Below, piece after piece: positions 39,645 through 46,995 of a DNA stretch of 64,000 bases; within the stretch, counting starts at the first letter, position 1; the number at the start of each line of letters is the position of its first letter. The notes below the pieces were generated by a model. It saw only the letters and a program-made list of their open reading frames with translations, did no database searches and had not been told where the DNA came from. Source of the stretch: JAXGRD01 sp050946655 (GTDB lineage: Bacteria > Bacillota > Clostridia > Peptostreptococcales > Anaerovoracaceae); the NCBI GenBank assembly GCA_050946655.1, contig JBMNVE010000002.1, positions 6,457 to 70,456 of the forward strand, written 5' to 3'. Position numbers and translations under genes: made by a program.

Positions 39645-41450
39645 TTATCCATTATCTTTTGAGAAATGTACGATACCGGAAAGCACGAATACTACGTTAG
39701 GAAGAGCGACTCCGTTGCCCCACATCTTATACTCCGCAGAATCGGAATGCGGGTTTTCAAGCCACTTCACGATCTGCTTATCCGTCTTTGGCTTACTTGC
39801 CTTTGTGACTATCTTTCGGTGTGTTTCAAACACCTCTCTCCAAAAGCGGATATCGGCTACAGTGACGTCTTCCGTTTCTAGACCCGCGCACCACCAATCC
39901 GGAAAACCCTGGAGCCTTGCACACTCGGTCGGAGTAAGCCGTCTTACGATATACTCCGTGTCATTTACGAGCGGTGGATCTTTATAGTCGGTAGCAACAA
40001 GCGTACCTGCGAGTTCCTCTTCTGCCCGTGTAAAGAATGTAGCCTTGTTTGCAGAATACCGTGGCTCAAATAAGGTCTGGTCATTGTTGCACGATAGCGT
40101 AGCTGACTTGTTGTCTTGGATGAGCGGACCTTTGCCGCCACCCTCTTTGCCACTTCTTATCTTCAGTAGTTTCGGCTCTGCAACAGCACCGGGACCTCGT
40201 GCTACGATGGTCGGTTCTTTCTCTTCTGTTACCGCAAAGTCGTACTTGGCATTCTTGCCCTGGTTAAAGGCTGCTCGGTCAATGCCATAAGCAACTGCGT
40301 GACGATCAACCGTGTTCAGCGTATATTCTGTTTCCTCGTTATATCCATCCCCTTGCGGTCCGTTCTCGTCTTTTCTTCCAATCATCGAGCCTTGCACCGC
40401 CACAACAGCCATGCCTCCTTGATTGCATCCGGGGTTTCCACCGTTACAGTCGAGGGTTCTTGATGTGTCTGCCTCGTAGTAGCCGGAGTTAGGATTTGCC
40501 GACTTCATGGAATTACTCCCGTCTGAACAGATACCAAAGCACTGCATGACAAGAGGCTGATTGTTGCCGCCCGTTCCAAAGGTAGCAAGGACAGTCTGCG
40601 ACTTATCAAGAGGACCTTTGTACCTTGAGTCCTGTGCATGGTTTTCAAAGACAAGCGGCGGATGGTTTGACGAGGCACGGAGTGTGGAAGTCATCTCTTC
40701 CGTCACATCCATGCGGTTTCCACCCTGGTCGTTTAGGCACAGGCCGCTTGCCTTACAAGCGCTCTCTTCAAGACTTCCGGCAGTTCTTTGCCACGCTTTG
40801 AAGCTCTCGTGAGAATACCCTGACACGCCCTCTGACTCAAATAGTATTTCTCCGGCACTCCCTCCATCAAAAACTGCGACAAGGTAGATGCGTTTTCTTC
40901 TCTGGGGTACTCCCCAGTACTGAGCATCGAAGGTTCTCCAGGCGATGGAGTAATCGTCTCCCAGGATGCATCCTGCCTTTTCCCATTTTGAAGGTTTAGA
41001 TATAGAAGCGTCTGCGTCTTTGACACTTGCGACCTCTTCGAGGACGGCTCTAAAGTCTTCTCCTTTGTTTGAGGAGAATGCGCCTGTGACGTTTTCCCAT
41101 ACAATGTATCTTGGCTTTTGTCCATTGGTCTTTTCCCTCATTTCTTTTACAATCCGAATCGCCTCATAAAAAAGAACGGACTGACTCCCGTCAAGGCCCG
41201 CTCTCTTTCCGGCAACGCTCATGTCCGTGCATGGCGATCCAAAAGTTACGATATCAACTGGTTCTATTTCTCTTCCGTCCACCTCGGAGATATCACCGAG
41301 ATGTTTAATAAACGGCATTCTCTTTGTCGTTACCCGAATTGGGAATGGCTCAATTTCCGATGCCCATAAGGGAGTAATCCCGGAAAGAAGTCCTCCAAGT
41401 GGAAAACCACCGGAGCCGTCAAAGAGACTGCCCAAGGTAAGCTTACTCAT
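39645..41450 (-). CDS. Phage DNA (cytosine-5) methyltransferase with long target-recognition region
   Basis: A 601-residue C5 methyltransferase. Motif I F-D-G-S-G-G at 10-15, motif IV G-S-P-C-T-D near 75 (SPC in place of the common PPC), motif VI W-E-N-V near 120, motif VIII Q-R-R-K-R near 185; motifs IX-X come only after about residue 500 (R-R-L-T-P-T-E-C-A-R-L-Q-G-F, then W-G-N-G-V-A-L-P). The inserted 300-residue region has repeated T-L-x-C-N and P-P-L-V units. It likely protects phage DNA from host restriction. ATG overlaps the preceding methyltransferase stop. Confidence 0.88.
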   Translation of the reverse strand: MSKLTLGSLFDGSGGFPLGGLLSGITPLWASEIEPFPIRVTTKRMPFIKHLGDISEVDGREIEPVDIVTFGSPCTDMSVAGKRAGLDGSQSVLFYEAIRIVKEMREKTNGQKPRYIVWENVTGAFSSNKGEDFRAVLEEVASVKDADASISKPSKWEKAGCILGDDYSIAWRTFDAQYWGVPQRRKRIYLVAVFDGGSAGEILFESEGVSGYSHESFKAWQRTAGSLEESACKASGLCLNDQGGNRMDVTEEMTSTLRASSNHPPLVFENHAQDSRYKGPLDKSQTVLATFGTGGNNQPLVMQCFGICSDGSNSMKSANPNSGYYEADTSRTLDCNGGNPGCNQGGMAVVAVQGSMIGRKDENGPQGDGYNEETEYTLNTVDRHAVAYGIDRAAFNQGKNAKYDFAVTEEKEPTIVARGPGAVAEPKLLKIRSGKEGGGKGPLIQDNKSATLSCNNDQTLFEPRYSANKATFFTRAEEELAGTLVATDYKDPPLVNDTEYIVRRLTPTECARLQGFPDWWCAGLETEDVTVADIRFWREVFETHRKIVTKASKPKTDKQIVKWLENPHSDSAEYKMWGNGVALPNVVFVLSGIVHFSKDNG

Positions 41451-42702
41451 CTCTTCCCTCCACTTCTTTTACAAGGGATGAATAGTCCATCTTTACGCCA
41501 TCTCGCACAACATATACATTCTCTGCATCGCCAGTCAGTTCAACATATCTACGAAGAATGACCGATGCGTACTTCTCATCCAGTTCCATCATGTAGCAGA
41601 TACGGTTCATCTGCTCACATGCCATCATGGTCGAACCGCTGCCTCCGAAAGTGTCAATAACGATGCCATTCTCCTGGGAGGAGTTCGCAATCGGATAAGA
41701 CAGAAGGTCAAGCGGCTTGGATGTTGGATGGTCATTGCTGCGTTTCGGTTTATCGTAGTTCCAAATGGTGGTCTGTTTACGATCCGAATACCACGGATGT
41801 TTTCCGTTCTGCAGGAATCCATAAAGAATGGGTTCATGTTGCCACTGATAATCTGACCGTCCAAGAACTAAGCTGTTCTTTACCCAGATGCAGACACCTG
41901 CAAGGTGAAATCCCGCATCGATGAATGCCTTTCTAAAAACAAGACCCTCTGTATCAGCGTGAAATGCATATGCACTACCGCCCTTTTCCAGAGAGTCTGC
42001 CATGTTCTTAAATGCACTAAAGAGAAATGTGTAAAAGTCATCGCCCTTGATAGAGTCGTTTTGAATGGTAAGTCCGGTGCTACTCTTAAACGAAACTCCG
42101 TAAGGCGGGTCCGTTACGATGAGGTTTGCCTTCTTTCCATCCATCAGCTTTGCCACTTCATCTGCATCCGTTGCATCCGAGCAGTAAAGCCTATGTCTTC
42201 CCACCTGCCACAGGTCACCCTTCTCCACAAAGGATGCTTTTTCAAGGGCAGCGTTAAGGTCAAAGTCATCGTCTTCAACCTCTGTATCATCATGCTTACC
42301 AAATAGATCCGTAAGCTCCGATTCATCAAAGCCTGTGAGCCCCAGGTCAAATCCGAGTTCTTCCAAAGACTCCATCTCGACCTTTAAAAGTTCATCGTCC
42401 CATCCGGCATCAAGAGCGAATCTGTTATCCGCAATGATGTATGCCTTCTTCTGCGCCTCGGTCAGATGGCTTGCAAAGACGCATGGCACTTCCTTGATGC
42501 CTTCTTCCTTTGCCGCCAGGATTCTGCCGTGACCACATAGGATTGTGTAATCATCATCCACGATGACCGGGCTTATAAAGCCAAACTCCCGAAGCGATGA
42601 GCGAAGTTTCGTTATCTGTTCCGGGGAATGGGTTCTTGCATTATTCACATATGGGACTAGCTTATCAATATCAATAAGCTTCATTTCTGTCGTTGTTTTC
42701 AT
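41443..42702 (-). CDS. ParB-like N-terminus fused to DNA N4/N6 methyltransferase
   Basis: About 419 residues. Residues 1-90 are a ParB/sulfiredoxin-type domain (L-V-P-Y-V-N-N-A-R-T-H, then C-G-H-G-R). The methyltransferase follows: D-P-P-Y near 198 as motif IV, and G-S-G-S-T-M-M-A near 375 as the SAM-binding motif I, a beta-class circular order. Such fusions are frequent phage modification enzymes. The start is the ATG one base after the SAM-synthetase stop; a GGGGG about 12 bases before is a weak ribosome site. Confidence 0.88.
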   Translation of the reverse strand: MKTTTEMKLIDIDKLVPYVNNARTHSPEQITKLRSSLREFGFISPVIVDDDYTILCGHGRILAAKEEGIKEVPCVFASHLTEAQKKAYIIADNRFALDAGWDDELLKVEMESLEELGFDLGLTGFDESELTDLFGKHDDTEVEDDDFDLNAALEKASFVEKGDLWQVGRHRLYCSDATDADEVAKLMDGKKANLIVTDPPYGVSFKSSTGLTIQNDSIKGDDFYTFLFSAFKNMADSLEKGGSAYAFHADTEGLVFRKAFIDAGFHLAGVCIWVKNSLVLGRSDYQWQHEPILYGFLQNGKHPWYSDRKQTTIWNYDKPKRSNDHPTSKPLDLLSYPIANSSQENGIVIDTFGGSGSTMMACEQMNRICYMMELDEKYASVILRRYVELTGDAENVYVVRDGVKMDYSSLVKEVEGRDE

Positions 42703-42703
42703 A

Positions 42704-43486
42704 TCAGTAAAGCCCCCATTCTGCAAACTTCTCAAAGCCACCAACGGACTTAATGTATTCTCTTGCCTGGTCAGCTATCTCCTTGTACGGTTTGCCATCA
42801 ATCATTTCATCTCCGATGGCGCATGCAATCTTGACTGGCTTTCCGGTTTCCTGCGCTTTAAGAAAGGCATAGATGTTAGTCGATACATCCGCTTTTGAGA
42901 GGTCTTTACCATGAAGACCGCCACCCGTCACAGAGTTAGCCATGTCCGAACCAAGCTTTCTGTTAACGGCACCCGTATCGGTATCCGTTCCACCAGTCCA
43001 CTCTCCAATAGGATTGATTTCCGCATTCGGATAGTCTTCCTTGATGTCGCTTGTGCAGGCATTGCTCTGGCAGATGATGAGCCTTTTCCCATCAAGAATG
43101 TATTTGCCATCATAGGGGTATTTGCTGTAAAGGTCTCTTGCAATCACCGATAGCTTTAACTGCTCGCTTGTAAGAGGCACACCCTTAAAGATTCCGTTGT
43201 CACCGCAGCGGATCTTTCCTTCCTGGTTTTTAGAAAGGTGTGCATCCTGCTTGACGATGATGATGTCCGTCTTCATCTTCCCTGCGATTCTTGCCACGGC
43301 TCTTTTGATATGTCTTTTCTTAAGAGCAACCGATGACTCGATAATGATGTGACACTTGCCATGCCCAATCAGAGCCTCGACAGCAATCTTTGGATTATCG
43401 TTTTCTTCATATGCCATATCAACAATGGCACCCGCGATTCTATCTGCCACCTTGTCCGGATGGCTTGGGTTTACTTTCTCGATCAT
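42704..43486 (-). CDS. Shortened S-adenosylmethionine synthetase-like protein
   Basis: 260 residues, against about 390 for normal MetK. It keeps N-P-S-H-P-D-K-V-A-D-R-I at 6-17 (ATP site), G-D-N-G-I-F-K-G near 95 (the GDQG loop) and G-G-G-L-H-G-K-D-L-S-K-A-D-V-S near 190 (the P-loop-like end). The central region is trimmed. It sits between the small terminase and two methyltransferases, all with 0-1 bp spacing, so it probably supplies or senses SAM for DNA methylation. Whether it is catalytically complete is not certain. Confidence 0.8.
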   Translation of the reverse strand: MIEKVNPSHPDKVADRIAGAIVDMAYEENDNPKIAVEALIGHGKCHIIIESSVALKKRHIKRAVARIAGKMKTDIIIVKQDAHLSKNQEGKIRCGDNGIFKGVPLTSEQLKLSVIARDLYSKYPYDGKYILDGKRLIICQSNACTSDIKEDYPNAEINPIGEWTGGTDTDTGAVNRKLGSDMANSVTGGGLHGKDLSKADVSTNIYAFLKAQETGKPVKIACAIGDEMIDGKPYKEIADQAREYIKSVGGFEKFAEWGLY

Positions 43487-44038
43487 TTATCTTCCCTCCC
43501 TTGCTCGGAGCAACCTTTCCATCAAATCATTTTGTGGCGCAGGGTCTCCGTAGTCTGTGCTGCAGTTTTCTTTGACGATCTGGAATATCTCATTCCAGAG
43601 TCTGACTGCCTGGTTCATGTAGTTGATTCCAATGTTTATAAACGGTGACGGTATCGGTTTTCCCGTAGTCGGGTGCTTGGAAAGAAATCCTAGCTTGTTG
43701 GTCATCTCCTCGCACTGTATCCATCTCGCACTGCTCATGGCATACCGTTCAAGTAGCTGTGGTGATACCTTTGCACTGCAACCGATATCCTTAAGCCAGA
43801 GCCATGTCTCCTCGTAGATTTCCTTTGCCTGCAGTGGACTTCCGTCTCTTTGCTCTGCAGATAGGAAGTCGTGTGGCTTTGGCATCTCCACTCCATCAAT
43901 CTCCGGGATGTCTAAAACCTCAAGTTTTCTACCGCCCGGATTCCCGTTTTTTGCTTTCTCTTTTACAGGCGATTTCTTTCTTCCTGCCCCGGCTCTCTTG
44001 CCGCCGCGACCGCCTATGTTATTCGATTTTGTCGGCAT
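43487..44038 (-). CDS. Terminase small subunit (P27-like)
   Basis: 183 residues. The G-G-R-G-G-K-R-A-G-A-G-R-K-K N-terminus, K-E-I-Y-E-E-T-W-L-W-L near 72 and N-I-G-I-N-Y-M-N-Q-A near 138 match P27-family small terminases that bind cos/pac DNA. The HNH nuclease gene lies 133 bp upstream. The stop abuts the SAM-synthetase ATG. AGGGAGG precedes the start. Confidence 0.85.
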   Translation of the reverse strand: MPTKSNNIGGRGGKRAGAGRKKSPVKEKAKNGNPGGRKLEVLDIPEIDGVEMPKPHDFLSAEQRDGSPLQAKEIYEETWLWLKDIGCSAKVSPQLLERYAMSSARWIQCEEMTNKLGFLSKHPTTGKPIPSPFINIGINYMNQAVRLWNEIFQIVKENCSTDYGDPAPQNDLMERLLRAREGR

Positions 44039-44171
44039 TTTTTATGTGTCCTCCCTATTACCCTTTTGAAAACGCACTTTTTGCACACGAAGGGCCGGCA
44101 CCGTTCCCGGAAACTCAAGTCGTAGAGATTGGTACCGCCCCTCCCGTCAATAAATATATTTTTCAAAATGG
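44039..44171. other. Candidate cos/packaging region
   Basis: The only non-coding gap in this block lies between the HNH nuclease and the small terminase genes, where cos sites are found in many HNH-carrying HK97-like phages. It is G+C-rich around 44090-44150. The cut site itself cannot be identified from sequence reading. Confidence 0.3.
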
Positions 44172-44549
44172 TTAATACGTATATTCTTTATTCTTCTTAT
44201 GCCACCTATCATCCATCTCTGCTGTGATCCGTGAGTGACACGGCTTGCAAAGAGCCATGAGGTTATCATCTCTATGGTCACCGCCACGGGACAGCGGGTT
44301 GATGTGGTGAACCTCCTCTGCTTTGGTGTATCTACCTTCCTTAAGACACTGTTCACAAAGCGGGTGAGCGTTAATGTATCTGTCCCGGATTCTCTTCCAG
44401 GCTCTTCCGTACTTACGCTTGGCCACCTTGTCCCTGCCGTAGCGTTCGTACCTTCTGTCCTCTTCCTTTTGGTGTTCCTCGCAAAACCGCTCCTCGGTTA
44501 GGTTGGGACAGCCAGGATAGGAACAGGAGCTTTTAGGTTTTCTTGGCAT
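44172..44549 (-). CDS. HNH endonuclease
   Basis: About 125 residues. Residues 1-30 hold a C-x4-C zinc-type start (C-S-Y-P-G-C) and C-E-E-H; the HNH core V-H-H-I-N-P-L-S-R-G-G-D-H-R-D-D-N-L with C-x2-C pairs (C-E-Q-C, C-K-P-C-H) follows. Next to the small terminase such nucleases assist specific terminase cleavage. The ATG at 44549 has GGGAGAAGG before it; an upstream ATG at 44567 is possible. It overlaps the small membrane gene upstream. Confidence 0.87.
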   Translation of the reverse strand: MPRKPKSSCSYPGCPNLTEERFCEEHQKEEDRRYERYGRDKVAKRKYGRAWKRIRDRYINAHPLCEQCLKEGRYTKAEEVHHINPLSRGGDHRDDNLMALCKPCHSRITAEMDDRWHKKNKEYTY

Positions 44550-44646
44550 CGTCCTTCTCCCTTTCATCCTCACGCACCACGACCGCGGCAAGGATTAAAC
44601 TTGCTCCGCTAATCATGCCGATAAGGATTCCAAATACAAATCCCAT
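44533..44646 (-). CDS. Small single-span membrane protein (DUF3789-like, 37 aa)
   Basis: A 37-residue frame, one hydrophobic helix (F-V-F-G-I-L-I-G-M-I-S-G-A-S-L-I-L-A-A-V) then a charged tail (R-E-D-E-R-E-K-D-D-A-K-K-T). AAAGGAG lies six bases before the ATG. It resembles the tiny DUF3789 proteins of clostridial phages. Overlaps the HNH gene by 17 bp. Function unknown. Confidence 0.65.
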   Translation of the reverse strand: MGFVFGILIGMISGASLILAAVVVREDEREKDDAKKT

Positions 44647-44665
44647 GTCGTTCTCCTTTCCGGTA

Positions 44666-44705
44666 AAACAAAAGACCCCGGAGGTTTTCCCATCCGAGGT
44701 CTTGG
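44666..44705 (-). terminator. Terminator after the ArpU-like regulator
   Basis: AAGACC-TCGGATGG and CCTCCGGGGTCTT form a strong stem with an A-rich loop, followed by TTGTTTT on the minus strand, between the regulator and the late packaging operon. Confidence 0.75.
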
Positions 44706-44773
44706 TCCGTTATCCAGTTTTCACTGATTACACTATATCATAGGTACTACATGCATAGTAGTGACAAACCATG

Positions 44774-45184
44774 TCAACATGCAGGAACGATTACTTTTTC
44801 AAGTGCTGCACCGTGGATGCGGTAGACCGTGCGAAGGCTGTAATTCATATCGACAGCAATCTCCTCCCAAGTCATATGGTTCAGATACCTTTTCTCCAGA
44901 AGGGTTCTGTACTCCTCTTCCTCAACAGCCTGTATCACATTAAAGATTTCACGCTTGAGTTCCACAAGAGAACTAATCTCCCTGTTGATGTCACTTTCAA
45001 GTTCCATCATCTTTATGATTGTGTCCTCCGTCTTATGAACGTTCCTTGTCCTTTGCACGATGTCCTGCTGCATGACAGAGGTCACCCTTGTTGCAAGTGA
45101 TGTCAGCATTTCAAGTTGCTGTACCTTGGATTCAATGTGGTGGTTGATCCAGTAAGCCTGGTTCAAATATTCCTTTGCCTTCAT
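44774..45184 (-). CDS. ArpU/DUF1492-like phage late regulator
   Basis: 136 residues with a long N-terminal coiled coil and a C-terminal sigma region 4-like HTH (Y-L-N-H-M-T-W-E-E-I-A-V-D-M-N-Y-S-L-R-T-V-Y-R-I-H). Proteins of this plan, just upstream of the packaging genes, activate late transcription in Firmicutes phages. GGAGGTG precedes the ATG. It is followed by a terminator and the inverted repeat ACTAC-TATGCAT-GTAGT near 44740-44765. Confidence 0.75.
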   Translation of the reverse strand: MKAKEYLNQAYWINHHIESKVQQLEMLTSLATRVTSVMQQDIVQRTRNVHKTEDTIIKMMELESDINREISSLVELKREIFNVIQAVEEEEYRTLLEKRYLNHMTWEEIAVDMNYSLRTVYRIHGAALEKVIVPAC

Positions 45185-45212
45185 CCCGTCACCTCCGAAA
45201 GTAATAACGCAT

Positions 45213-46610
45213 TTAGCTTCCCTCGGATTGACTCTGATTGTCTTTGATTTTCATTTCTGCTTTGACGGCATTGATCAGTGCCGCCTGCGTTACATTCTTG
45301 CTCTTCAAGGCTCGTACTATCTGTTCATCGATTGTTCCGGCAGTAATGATGTGCATCACCACTACCGTCTCCGATGTCTGCCCTTGCCTCCATAGTCTTG
45401 CGATGGTCTGCTGGTAGTTCTCAAGGCTCCAGGTAAGACCGAACCACACAATGGTACTACCGCCCGACTGAAGGTTAAGGCCGTGACCCGCTGATGCCGG
45501 ATGGATAAGGGCAATGAATATCTTTCCTTCGTTCCACCTCCTAATGGCATCGTCCTTTTCCAGTCGTTCAAATGACAGCTTTAGTTTCTTTAGCCTTTCT
45601 TCAATTCGCTCCCGGTCGTGCTGAAACCAATAAGCAATAAGAAGTGGCTTTCCGTTTGCCGATTCGATGATGTCTTCCAAAGCATCAAGCTTTCGGTCAT
45701 GGAAGAGATGTGTGTCTCCGTCATCGTCATAGACAGCACCGTTAGCAAGCTGTGATAGTTTCCCGCAAAGGACTCCTGCATTGGCTGCGGTAATCTCTGT
45801 CCCTCCAAGGGGCAGTAGGAACTCATCTGCCATATCCATGTACGCTCTTACCTCAGCATCATCCATGAACACCGGATACTCCGTTGATATCAGTTCAGGC
45901 ATCTTTAAATGGTCTTCAGCCTTCATTGATATGGTGATGTCCGATATCCTATCGTAGATTGCCTTTTCCGAACCGGGCAGCGGTATGTAAGAATACACGA
46001 TCTGCCCGTTGGTAAGTCCAGGTCTAAAGTAGCGTGTACGGTACTGTCCGATGAACTTTCCGAGCCGCTCTCCCATATCCAGGATTCTGAACTCCGCCCA
46101 GAGGTCCATCAAACCATTCGGTGCAGGTGTACCTGTCAGACCTACAATTCTCTTAACCCTCGGTCTGACCTTAAGAAGGGAACGAAACCTTTTTGACTGG
46201 TGGTTCTTAAAGGATGACAGTTCATCAATCACTACCATGTCATAGTCGAAAGGTACTCCGCTTTTCTCAATCAGCCACTGCACGTTCTCACGGTTGATGA
46301 TGGTGATGTCGCACCCTGCCTTGATGGCATTCATCCTCTGCTTTGGTGTTCCTACTGCTACCGCATAGGATAGGTTCGATAAATGATCCCACTTCTTTAT
46401 TTCGTCAGGCCATGTGAACTTCGCTACTCTGACCGGGGCAATGACCAGCACCTTCTTAATCTCAAAGCTGTCATGCATAAGGTCCTCTATGGCGGTAAGT
46501 GCAATCGAACTCTTACCAAGACCCATTGATAGGAATACTGCAGCCACCGGATGCTCCTTCACATATTCGATTGCATACTTCTGATATTCATGTGGCTCGT
46601 ATTTCATCAA
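45213..46610 (-). CDS. SNF2-like DEAD/DEAH helicase
   Basis: 465 residues, superfamily 2 helicase: Walker A S-M-G-L-G-K-S-S at 28-35, motif II V-I-D-E-L-S near 125, T-G-T-P-A-P-N near 158 and motif VI Q-T-I-A-R-L-W-R-Q-G-Q near 405. Typical phage replication-module helicase lying between VRR-NUC and the regulator; it may unwind recombination intermediates. Overlaps the VRR-NUC gene by 23 bp. Confidence 0.9.
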   Translation of the reverse strand: MMKYEPHEYQKYAIEYVKEHPVAAVFLSMGLGKSSIALTAIEDLMHDSFEIKKVLVIAPVRVAKFTWPDEIKKWDHLSNLSYAVAVGTPKQRMNAIKAGCDITIINRENVQWLIEKSGVPFDYDMVVIDELSSFKNHQSKRFRSLLKVRPRVKRIVGLTGTPAPNGLMDLWAEFRILDMGERLGKFIGQYRTRYFRPGLTNGQIVYSYIPLPGSEKAIYDRISDITISMKAEDHLKMPELISTEYPVFMDDAEVRAYMDMADEFLLPLGGTEITAANAGVLCGKLSQLANGAVYDDDGDTHLFHDRKLDALEDIIESANGKPLLIAYWFQHDRERIEERLKKLKLSFERLEKDDAIRRWNEGKIFIALIHPASAGHGLNLQSGGSTIVWFGLTWSLENYQQTIARLWRQGQTSETVVVMHIITAGTIDEQIVRALKSKNVTQAALINAVKAEMKIKDNQSQSEGS

Positions 46611-46869
46611 TGACCTCCTCTACCTTATCTAGCCCATCCAAAATGTATGTGGGAAAGCCTAGCTCACGTAGCATCCGCATTCGTGAAAGTTGAAGTGGCC
46701 GTGGCTTTTTCCCTTCGGCCTTTACTTCCACAAAGGAAACCCTGCCGCCGGGAAGAAGCACCATGCGATCCGGCATTCCATCAAACCCGGGTGAAACAAA
46801 CTTTAATGCCAGACCACCCATCCGCTTTATTTGCTTTGCGAACCTCTGCTCTATCTCTTTTTCTCTCAT
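46588..46869 (-). CDS. VRR-NUC domain nuclease
   Basis: 93 residues, the minimal VRR-NUC fold of the PD-(D/E)XK superfamily: E-x-x-F near residue 6-9, G-M-P-D-R at 32-36 and the catalytic F-V-E-V-K-A-E at 46-52. Found with SNF2 helicases in phages, as here, and likely cuts branched DNA during replication or recombination. AGGAG precedes the ATG. Confidence 0.88.
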   Translation of the reverse strand: MREKEIEQRFAKQIKRMGGLALKFVSPGFDGMPDRMVLLPGGRVSFVEVKAEGKKPRPLQLSRMRMLRELGFPTYILDGLDKVEEVIDEIRAT

Positions 46870-46995
46870 AGCTTTTCTCCTAGTGGTGTAGGCTATTGCA
46901 AGTCATTACATAAACTTTTCTATATAGAATTTTCCTTATTTTTTTGCCCTAAAGGGGTTTTATGTTTAGACCTACAATGCGCTACACACTTTTCC

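Noticed and set aside
46870..46995. Hairpin CCCC-TTTA-GGG near 46955 as a terminator after the primase gene
   Set aside because: On the minus strand it is followed by A residues, and the stem is only three to four pairs long.
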